From Ilex aquifolium (taxonomy: Eukaryota; Streptophyta; Magnoliopsida; Aquifoliales; Aquifoliaceae), in contig OX637391.1 of assembly GCA_951799425.1 (NCBI GenBank), positions 11,294,551-11,358,550 of the forward strand: a stretch of DNA of 64,000 nt, read 5' to 3'. Positions 43,309 to 53,245 of this stretch are shown here, one piece after another (position 1 is the stretch's first letter; every line of letters starts with the position of its first letter). Both the position numbers and the translations under genes were made by a program. The notes beneath the pieces are model-generated. The model saw nothing but the letters and a program-made list of their open reading frames with translations. It did not search any database and was not told the origin of the DNA.

Positions 43309-44140
43309 AGTAGTTGTAATAGGAACGACTAATCTACTACAACTACTCTGCTGCCATATTTGCTTACAGTATTTTATTTCTTAAATTTTTTTGCTATGAC
43401 TCGATGTTTAATATTGCTTATTGAGTGTTGTATTACCTTAAAACATGAAGGAAAGACCAACTTATTGAAATTTAGGAGGCTCATAAAGCAGCAATCCAAG
43501 CAGATTTACCATTCGGTGAGTTTGTAACGGTTGTAGATTTTTGCTTGAGTATTTATATGTTATTGCTATGACTCGATGTGTGCTATAGTTTATTGTGCGT
43601 AGTACCTTATGATGGTGGAGGAAGATCAAACTACTGAAATTCGGGAGGCTCGTCAAGCAGTAATCAAAGGAGTTGCAGATTTACCATCAGACGAGCTTGT
43701 GACAGGTATAGATTTTTCTTTGAGTAGTCTATGGTATTAATTTTGTGGTATGACTTTTTTAGGGTTTTCTTTTCTTCTCTTCTTGTAAAATACTTAATCA
43801 TTTGTTTAAGATTTCTTGCAGTTCTCAAACTATACATACACTAATGTTGAAGCTTGAAGATCATACACCACGTTGATTGTAGCTACACGATTTTTGTCAA
43901 TGGTAATCCAAGTTCAAGTGACGCAATTGTACACCTACTTTTGAAGTGCATATAGGTTCGTTTCTTGCATGTCTATATGACTATTCTTTTTTGGATATCT
44001 TTGAGTAGGTGCTCTAACTTTCATTTTTAAATATTAATGATTTGCTTTCTTAATAATTTTGTTGTGGTGGCTTTTCACTGCTAGTAAAAAATTTGATTTA
44101 ATTGTTGTATTCTAGATAAATCTTTAAATTTTCAAGTTAT
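43309..44140 (+). repeat. Core of array unit 1 (reference copy)
   Basis: Two related modules lie in order. Module A (about 43391-43545: GCTATGACTCGATGTTTAAT, ACTTATTGAAATTTAGGAGG, GGTGAGTTTGTAACGG) and module B (about 43561-43740: TGCTATGACTCGATGTGTGC, CTACTGAAATTCGGGAGGCT). In the best-preserved copies both would read ...WRKDQLIEIWEAHKAAIQ... and ...WREDQPIEIWEARQAAIQ.... Module B ends in CAG/GTGAGC-like donor words and starts after TGTGTAG. Two further exon-like blocks follow: TTCTTGCAG|TTCTCGAAC (about 43820) to CAATG|GTAATC, and GTTCAAGTGA to a GTTCGTTTC donor. This looks like captured host exons with introns. I do not recognise the protein. Confidence 0.55.
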
Positions 44141-45347
44141 GAAAAAATGACACACTAATATATCAAAAACACAAAAATACTAATACACCAAAACACACAT
44201 ACACATTAAGACACTAAACCATGCATGCAATACTTACACATATAGTTAAAACACACAAATACATCAAAGTATACATATACACATGTACACATGCAAATAC
44301 GTAAAAAATGCACATACTAATACATAAAAACACATACAATATTAATACACATACTCAACAAAAGCGTAAGTGCTCTGCGTATCACTGACATGTCCTAGCG
44401 AACTTGAATGTGCAATATGTGAGTGTTACTTTGATTAGTGATCCATCCAGTAAAATTTGAACAATGGTAAATTTGTGTATGTATTTTATGCATTAGTGTG
44501 TCTGTGTTTCTTTGGTGTATTGTTTCTTTGGTGTATTAGTGTATTTGTGTGTTTCTTGTGGTATTAGTGTGTGTGAATAGAGCGCGTGTTTTAGTTTGTG
44601 TTTCTATAATAATGTATTTTATTGTGTTTATTTGTTTGTTTTATTCGTGTGTGTGTGTTCGCAGAACATTTGTGTGTTATCACGGTGTGTGGGTGTGTCT
44701 GTATATGCTGATTAGTGTATTTATGTGTTAGTGTGTGTGCGTTTTGGTGTGTTATTGTGTTTGCATTTGTGTTTGCTTAATAGTGTGTTTTGGTATATTA
44801 AGTGTTTTGCATTTTGGTGGATTAGTGTTTTACATCTTGGTGGATTAGCTTGTGTTAACACTACATGTGAATGGAATGTGTATATTTTGGTGAATTAATA
44901 TGTGTTTTGTGTGTGTTTAGGCGTATTAATGTGTTTGTTTTGTGGTGTATTAATGTGCATTAACAGAGTGTGTGGGAGGGTTTATTAGTGTGTTGGTGTT
45001 TATGTTATTTTGGAGTATTAGTGTTTGTTAGCACAGTGTGTGGGTGTGTATGTATTTTGGTATATTAGTGTGGGTGGTGTGTGTATTTTTTTCATGTATT
45101 AGCTTGTGTGTTAACAGTGTGATTATGTGTCTTTTAGTGATGGTGTGCGCACGTGTTCGTGTGTTTGTGTACTAATTTGTTTTTGTATGTGCATGTTTTT
45201 GGTGTGTTAGTGTGTGTGTTAACACAATGTGTGTTTTTGTGTATTTGTGTTTATTTGGGTTTCTGTGTATTTGTTTGTGTGTTTTTACGTGTACAAGTAT
45301 CTGTTATTTTTGTGTAATACCGTTGTGTATGTGTTTTTGAGTATTAG

Positions 45348-46250
45348 TAGTTGTTATAGGAACGACTAACCTACCTACTACAACTACTCAGCTGCCTTAC
45401 TTGCTTACAGTATTCTATTTCTTAAATTTTTTTGCTATGACTCGATATTTAATATTGCCTATTGAGTGTTGTAATACCTTAAAACGATGGAGGAAAGAAC
45501 AACTTATTAAAATTTGGGAGGCTCATAAAGCAACAATCCAAGCAGTTATAGATTTACTATTAGGTGAGCTTGTAACGATTGTAGATCTTTATTTGAGTAT
45601 TTATATGCTATTGCAATGACTCAATGTGTGCTATTGTTTATTGTGTGTAGTACCTTAAGATGGTGGAGGGAAGACCAACCCATTGAAATTTGGGAGGCTC
45701 GTCAAACAGCAATCTAAGGAATTGCAGATTTACCTTCGAGTAAGCTAGTGATAGGTGTAGATTTTTTTTTGAGTATTGTATGGAAGATTTTGTGGTATGT
45801 GACTTTTTCAGTGTTTTGTTTTATTCTCTTTTTGTAAAATACTTAATTATTGTCTTCGATCTCAATCATTTGCTTAAAATTTCTTGTAGTTCTCGAACTA
45901 TTCAGACACTAATGTTGAATCTTGAAAATCCTACACCATGTTGGCTCTAGCTACGCGATTTTTGTCTATGGTAATCCAGGTTCAAGTGACACAATTGTAC
46001 ACCTACTTTTGAAGAGCATACATGTTTATTTTTTGCATTTTTTTTTTTTTTTGAGCAGCCATTTTTTGCATGTCTAAATGATTATTTCTTTTGGATATCT
46101 TTTAGTAGATGTTATAGCTTTCATTTTTAAATATAAATTATGTGTTTTTTTAATAATTGTTGTGGTGGTTGAAAGTTTTCACTGCTAGTAGTAAACTTAA
46201 TTTAATTGTTGTATTCTAGATGAATTTTAAAATTTTCAAGTTATGAAAAA
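45348..46250 (+). repeat. Core of array unit 2
   Basis: Same order as unit 1. Module A here keeps a short open frame (KRWRKEQLIKIWEAHKATIQ). A poly-T run interrupts the last block near 46035. The CA arm follows at about 46255-46510. Confidence 0.6.
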
Positions 46251-47470
46251 AGGGTACACACACAAATATACAAAAACACACACTACGATACCGAAAACAC
46301 AAACACACTGATACATCAAAACACCCACACTAATATACTGAAAACACAAACGTACTAATACACCAAAACACACATATACACTAAGATACTAAACCATGAT
46401 TGCAATGCTTACTCACACACACACACACAATATACACACACACACACGTACACATACAAGTACGTAAAAAATGCACATAATAATACACAAATACACATAC
46501 AATGTTAATATACACTCAACAAAGCATAAGTGCTCTGCGCATCACTGACACGTCCCAACAAACCTGAATGTGCAATATATGAGTATTAGTTTGATTAGCG
46601 ATCCATCCCGTTAAATTTAATGCTCTTTTAATTTTGAACAATGATTAGTTTGTAGTGCATTTTGTGTATTAGTGTATCTGTGCTTCTTTGGTGGATCAGT
46701 GTTTGGATGTGTTTTTTGTGGTATTAGTGTGTGTGAAGAGTGTGCATTTTTTTTGTGTATGTTTTAGTTTGTGTTTCTATTATAGTATATTTTATTGTGT
46801 TTATTTATTTGTTTTATTAGTCTATGTGCTTGTGTGTGTGTTTGCGGAACATTTGTGTGTGTTAACACGATGTGTGGGTGTGCATGTATATGTTGATTAG
46901 TGTTTGTGTTTTGGTGTGTTATTGTGCTTGCATTTGTGTTTGTTTAATAGTGTGTTTTGGTGGATTAGTGTTTGCATTTTGATGGATTAGCCTGTGTTAA
47001 TACTACATGTGAATGGAGTGTATGCATTTTGGTGAAGTAATGTGTGTTTGTGTATGTGTTTAGGGGTATTAATGTATTTATTTTGTGGTGTATTAGTGTT
47101 TATTAACAAAGTGCGTGGGAGGGTATATTAGTGTGTTATTGTGTGTTGGTGTCTATGGTTTTTTGATGTATTTTGTGTGTTTTTTGGTATATTTGTTAAC
47201 ACAGTGTCTGATTATGTTTGTATTTTGGTATTAATAGTGTGTGGTATGTTTATTTTTTTTCATGTATTAGCTTGTGTGTTAACCGTGTGATTATGTGCGT
47301 GTGTTTGTGTACTAATTTGTTTTTGTGTGTATATTTTTGGTTTGCTAGTGTGCGTGTTAATACAATGTGTATTTTGGTGTATTTGTGTGTTGATGCATTC
47401 GTTTGTGTTTTTTTACTTGAATTAGTATCTGTGTTTTTCTACAATATCGTTGTGGATGTGTTTTTGTGTG

Positions 47471-48820
47471 TTAGTAGTTAATAAAACGACTAACCAGTAC
47501 AACTACTCTGCTGCTATACTTGCTCATCGTATTTTATTTCTTAATTTTTTTTGCTATGACTTGATGTTTAATATTGCCTATTGAGGGTTGTAATACCTTC
47601 AAACGATAGAGGAAAGACTAGCTTATTGAAATTTGGGAGGCTCATAAAACAGCAATTAAAACAGGTATAGATTTATCATTAGGTGAGCTTGTAACGGTAG
47701 TAGATTTTTGCTCGAGTATTTAAATGCTATTGCCTATTGCTATGACTCGATGTGTGCAATCGCTTATCGTGTGTAGGACCTTAAGATGGTGGAGGGAAGA
47801 CCAACCCATTGAAATTTAGGAGGTTCATCAAGTAGCAATCCAAGGAGTATGCGTGTTAAAACAATGTATGTTTTTGTGTATTTGTGTGTTTCTTTGTGTT
47901 TGTGTGTATTCGTTTTGTGTTTTTATGTGTACTAGTATCTGTTTTTTTGTGTATTGGTAGTTGTAATAAGAACAACTAACCTACTATAACTACTTTGCTG
48001 CCATACTTGTTTACAGTATTTTATTTATATTTTTTTGTTATGACTTGATGTTTAATATTGCCTATTAAGTGTTGTAGTACCTTAAAACGAGGGAGGAAAT
48101 GTCAACTTATTGAAATTTGGAAGACTTATAAAGCAGCAATCTAAGCAGTTACAGATTTAACATTAGGTGAGTTTGTAACGATTATTGATTTTTGCTTGGG
48201 TATTTATATTTGTTTGAGTATTTATATGCTATTGCTATGACTCAATATGTGCTATTACTTGTTGTGTGTAGTACCTTAAGATGGTGGATGGAAGACCAAC
48301 CCATTGAAATTTGGGATGCTTTTCCAACAGCAATCTAAAGAGCTGCAGATTTACCTTCTGGATTTTTCTTTGAGTATTGTATGGTATTAATTTTGTGGTA
48401 TAACTCTTTAAGCGTTTTCTTTTCTTCTGTTTTTGTAAAATACTTAATTATTGTCTCCGATCTCAATCATTTGCTTAAGATTTCTTGCAGTTTTCGAACT
48501 ATACAGACACTAATGTTGAAGCTTGAAGATCCTACACCATGTTGGCTCTAGCTATGCGATTTTTGTCAATGGTAATCCAGGTTCAAGTGACACAATTGTA
48601 CATCTACTGTTGAAGAGTATACAGGTTCGTTTCTTGCATTTCTACATGATTATTCCTTTTGGATATCTTTGAGTAGATGCTCTAACTTTCTTTTTTAAAT
48701 ATTAATGATTTGTTTTCTTAATAATTGTTTTAGTGGTTGAAAGTTTTCATTGCTAATAGAAAACTTTGATTTCATTGTTGTATTTTAGACGAATCTTTAA
48801 ATTTGCATGTTTTGAAAAAA
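47471..48820 (+). repeat. Truncated unit 3 plus complete core 3b
   Basis: Core 3 breaks off inside module B (CAATCCAAGGAG|TATGCGTG at about 47838), where GT-arm sequence resumes. A second, complete core begins about 120 bp later at 47957. The CA arm follows at about 48825-49030. Confidence 0.65.
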
Positions 48821-49576
48821 ACATACACTAGTTCACCAAAAACACAAACATTCTAATACACCAAAACATACATACACAAGAAGAAAATAAACCACAAATG
48901 CAATGCTTTCACAAATTGTTCACAAACATACTAATACATCAAAGTACACATACACACACGTACAAATACAAATACATAAAAACTGCACATATTAATACAC
49001 AAAAATACATACAATGTTAATACACACACTCAACATAGCATAAGTGCTCTGCACATCATTGACACGTCCCAACAAACCTAAATGTGCAATATGTGAGTGT
49101 TACTTTGATTAGTGATCCATTGCGTTAAATTTAATACTCTTTTAATTTTGAACAGTGATTCGTTTGTGTATATTTTGTGTATTAGTGTGTTTGTATTTTT
49201 TTGGTGTATTAATGTATGAGTTTTTTTTTGTGGTATACTGGTATTAGTGTGTGTGAATAGAGTGTGTGTGTTTTTTGGTGTATGTTTTAGTTTGTGTTTC
49301 TATAATAGTGTATTTTATTTTGTTTATTTGTTTGTTTTATTAGTGTGTGCGTGTTTTTGTGGAACATTTGTGTGTTAACATGTTGTGTGGGTATACTGAT
49401 TAGTGTGTTTGTGTGTGCGCGTTTTGGTGTGTTATTGTGTTTGCATTTGTGTTTGTTTAATTGTGTGTTTTGGTATATCAGTGTTTGTATTTTGGTGGAT
49501 TAGTGTTTGCATTTTGGTGGATTAGCTGGTGTTATCACTACATGTGAATGGAGTGTTTGTATGTTGGTGAATTAAC

Positions 49577-49681
49577 AAGCTAGAGAATCTGAGGTCCTCT
49601 AGTTCAGCATCCAGACAACATTCGTCAAGATGTTCTAGCCCAGAATTCCATTCTAAATTCCCACCCCTTATCTCCTTTAAT
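49577..49681. repeat. 105-bp non-GT insert, copy 1
   Basis: Begins AACAAGCTAGAGAATCTGAGG and ends CCCACCCCTTATCTCCTTT, inside a GT arm. A second copy lies at about 52478-52587. I do not know its origin. Confidence 0.8.
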
Positions 49682-50095
49682 GTGTGTTTGTGTATGTGTT
49701 TCAGTGTATTAATATGTTTATTTTGTGGTGTATTAGTGTGTATTAATAGTGTGTGGGAAGGTGTGTTAGTGTGTGTAATAGTGTGTGGGTGTATATTTTT
49801 TTGATGTATTATTTTTTTTTTGTGTATTAGTGTTTGTTAACAAAGTGTGTGTATGTATTTTGGTATATTAGAGTGTGGTGTGTGTATTTTTTTCATTTAT
49901 TAATTTGTGCGTTAACACTGTGATTATGTGTGTGTTTTAGTGATGGTGTGCGCATGTGTGCGTGTGTTTGTGTACTAATTTGTTTTTGTGTGCATTTTTT
50001 TGATTTGCTAGTGTGCGTGTTAACACAATGTGTATTTTGGTGCATTCGTTTGTGTTTTTTTTACTTGTATTAGGATCTGTGTTTTTCTACAACAT

Positions 50096-51395
50096 AATAG
50101 AACGACTAACTAGTACAACTACTTTCTGCTATACTTGCTTATTGTATTTTATTTTTTAAATTTTTTTGCTATGACTCGATGTTTAATATTGCCTATTGAG
50201 GGTTGTAATACCTTCAAACGATGGAGGAAAGACCAACTTATTGAAATTTGGGAGGCTCATAAAGAAGCAATTCAAACAGATACAGATTTACTATTAGGTG
50301 AGCTTGTAATGGTTGTAGATTTTTGCTTGAGTATTTATATGCTATTGCTATGACTCAATGTGTGCTATCGCTTATTGTGACCAAATTTCAATGGGTTGGT
50401 CTTCCCTCCACCATCTCAAGGAGTATGCGTGTTAAAACAATGTATGTTTTGGTGTATTTGTGTGTTTCTTTGTGTTTTTGTGTATTGATTTGTGTTTTTA
50501 CGTGTACTAGTATCTTTTGTGTATTAATAGTTGTAATAGGAATGACTAACCTACTATAACTACTCTGCTATCATACTTGTTTACAATATTTTATTTCTTA
50601 ATTTTTTTTGTTATAACTCGATGTTTAATATTGCCTATTAAGTATTGTAGTACCTTAAAACGAGGGAGAAAATGTCAACTTATTGAAATTTGGGAGGCTT
50701 ATAAAACAACAATCTAAGCAGTTATAGATTTAACATTAGGTGAGTTTGTAACGATGATAGATTTTTGCTTGGGTATTTATATTTGTTTTGAGTATTTATA
50801 TGCTATTGCTATGACTCAATATGTGCTATTACTTGTTGTGTGTAGTATCTTAAGATGGTGGAGAGAAGACAAACCCATTGAAATTTGGGATGCTCGTCCA
50901 ACAACAATCTAAGGAGTTGCAGATTTACCATGGATTTTTCTTTGATTATTGTATGGTATTGATTTTGTGGTATAACTCTATAAGCGTTTTATTTTCTTCT
51001 CTTTTTGTAAAATACTTAATTATTGTCTCCGATCTCAATCAGTTGCTTTAGATTTCTTGCAGTTTTTGAACTATACGGATACTAATGTTAAAGTTTGAAG
51101 ATCCTACACCATGTTGGCTCTAGCTATGCGATTTTTGTCAATGGTAATCTAGGTTCAAGAGGCACAATTGTACACCTGCTTTTGAAGAGTATACAGGTTC
51201 ATTTCTTGCATTTCTACATGACTATTCCTTTTGGATATCTTTGAGTAGATGCTCTTTCTTTCTTTTTTAAATATTAATAATGTGTTTTCTTAATAATTGT
51301 TTTAGTGGTTGAAAGTTTTCATTGCTAGTAGAAAACTTTGATTTCATTGTTGTATTCTAGATAAATCTTTAAATTTGCATGTTTTGAAAAAAAAG
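50096..51395 (+). repeat. Truncated unit 4 plus complete core 4b
   Basis: Repeats the arrangement of 47471-48820, with the same break point in module B joined to TATGCGTGTTAAAACAATG, so the two pairs were duplicated together. Module A keeps KRWRKDQLIEIWEAHKEAIQ. Module B of unit 4 contains the inverted segment at 50381-50416. Confidence 0.65.
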
Positions 51396-51527
51396 ATACA
51401 GACTAACTAATACACCAAAACACAAATATTCTAATACACCAAAACACATACACACGAAGAAACTAAACCACGGATGCAATGCCTAAACACATTGTTAACA
51501 AACATACTAATACATCAAAGTATACAT

Positions 51528-51850
51528 TGTTGTTCTTCGAGCAGCGCCCTCTTCCTGTTTTCGAGATAGCGGATTTCGTTCTGGATAAAAAGCATACGAG
51601 ATCCTATGAGAATTGGATCGATAGCAGGCATATGTTCCGAGAACGCACCCAACATTTGCTCTTGTTGGAGCTTCTCGTTTAAGATGTGCAGTTCCTTCTT
51701 GGAAAATGCGCATCTTAGTTCCTGCCCAGCCCTATGTGTAAAACCTTGCAGTGCGAGTCTTTCTCCAATGAGAATAAAGAAAGTTTTTGGACATGACAAG
51801 AAAGGGACTCTCCCTTTGACACCAAGGGATAAGAGCTAATTGCTGGTGAT
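51528..51850. other. Unidentified non-repetitive insert inside a CA arm
   Basis: About 320 bp of balanced base composition break the CA arm between TCAAAGTATACAT and ACACACACATACAAAT. The minus strand is open for 94 codons (MSCPKTFFILIGERLALQGF, THRAGQELRCAFSKKELHIL, SEHMPAIDPILIGSRMLFIQ). It is unlike the rest of the array and may be a transferred fragment of another gene, nuclear or organellar. I do not recognise the protein. Confidence 0.55.
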
Positions 51851-52477
51851 ACACACACATACAAATACAATTACGTAAAAAAAACATATACTAATACTCA
51901 AAAATACATACAATGTTAATGCTCAGACTCAACACAACATAAGTGTTCTGCACATCACTGACACATCCCAACAAACCTAAATGTGGAATATGTGAGTATT
52001 ACTTTGATTAGTGATCCATTGTGTAAAATTTAATATTCTTTTAATTTTGAACAATGATTCGTTTGTGTGTATTTTATGTATTGGTGTGTTTGTGTTTCTT
52101 TGGTGTATCAGTGTATGAGTGTGTTTTTTGTAGTATTAGTGTGTGAATAGAGCGCGCGTGTTTTTTGGTGTATGTTTTAGTTGGTGTGTTTCTATAATAA
52201 TGTATTTTATTTAGTTTATATGTTTGTTTTATTAGTGTGTGTGCGTGTGTGTTTTTGCGGAACATTTGTGTGTTAACACGTGTGGGTGTACATGTATATA
52301 CTGATAAGTGTGTTTGTGTATGTGCGTTTTGGTGTGTTATTATGTTTGCATTTGTGTTTGTTTAATTGTGTGTTTTGGTATATTAGTGTTTGTATTTTTT
52401 TGGTGGATTAGTGTTTGCATTTTGGTGGATTAGCCGGTGTTAACACTACATGTGAATGGATTGTTTGTATTTTGGTG

Positions 52478-52587
52478 AATTAACAAGCCAGAGAATTTGA
52501 GGTCCTCTAGTTTAGCATTGACAACACTCGTCAAGATGTTCCAGCCCAGAATTCCATTCTAAATTCCTACCCCTTCTCTCCTTTAAT
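52478..52587. repeat. 105-bp non-GT insert, copy 2
   Basis: Begins AACAAGCCAGAGAATTTGAGG and ends CCTACCCCTTCTCTCCTTT, at the same position in its GT arm as copy 1. Confidence 0.8.
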
Positions 52588-53040
52588 GTGTGTTTGTGTA
52601 TGTGTTTCAGTGTATTAATATGTTTATTTTGTGGTGTATTAGTGTGTATTAATAGTTTGTGTGAGGGTGTATTAGTGTGCATAACAGTGTGTGGGTGTAT
52701 ATTTTTTTGATGTATTATGTTTTTTTTGGTGTATTAGCATTTGTTAACAGAGTGTGTGGGTGTGTGTGTATTTTGGTATATTAGAGTGTGTGGTGTGTGT
52801 ATTTTTTTCATTTATTAACTTGTGTGTTAACACTGTGATTATGTGTGTATTTTAGTGATTGCGTGCGCATGTGTGCGTGTGTTTGTGTACTATTTTTTTG
52901 TGTGTGTGTGCATGGTTTTGGTGTGTTGTTTGTGTACGTGTTGACACAATGTGTATTTTGATGTATTTGTGTATTCGTTTGTGTTTTTACGTGCTCCGGT
53001 ATCTGTGTTTTTGTGTAATACTGTTGTGTATCTGTGTATT

Positions 53041-53242
53041 CAATACTGCCTGTCCCAAGCCAGGATAAAGGAGGAGGGTTACGTTAGGTAGCCGACAGCC
53101 AACGTAAAACTTTGTCGGATCTACTATGGTGAGTCCAAACAATGATATATACGCTAATGTTAGGTCGTTTCCTATAATGAATGGTAAATACAGACTCATA
53201 TAGCCGGCCCCAAATGATTAGGACATTAGGTTTGGTTTTGTT
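53041..53242 (+). mobile_element. 3' fragment of an RTE-type LINE
   Basis: The piece starts CTGCCTGTCCCAAGCCAGG, continues with AAAGGAGGAGGGTTACG and GTAGCCGACAGCC, and ends GCCGGCCCCAAATGATTAGG then TTTGGTTTTGTTT. I recall this as the 3' end and tail of plant RTE-like LINEs, with the usual CCGACCCCAAATGATTGGGA phrase. It is 5'-truncated and inserted in a GT arm. Confidence 0.65.
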
Positions 53243-53245
53243 TAG

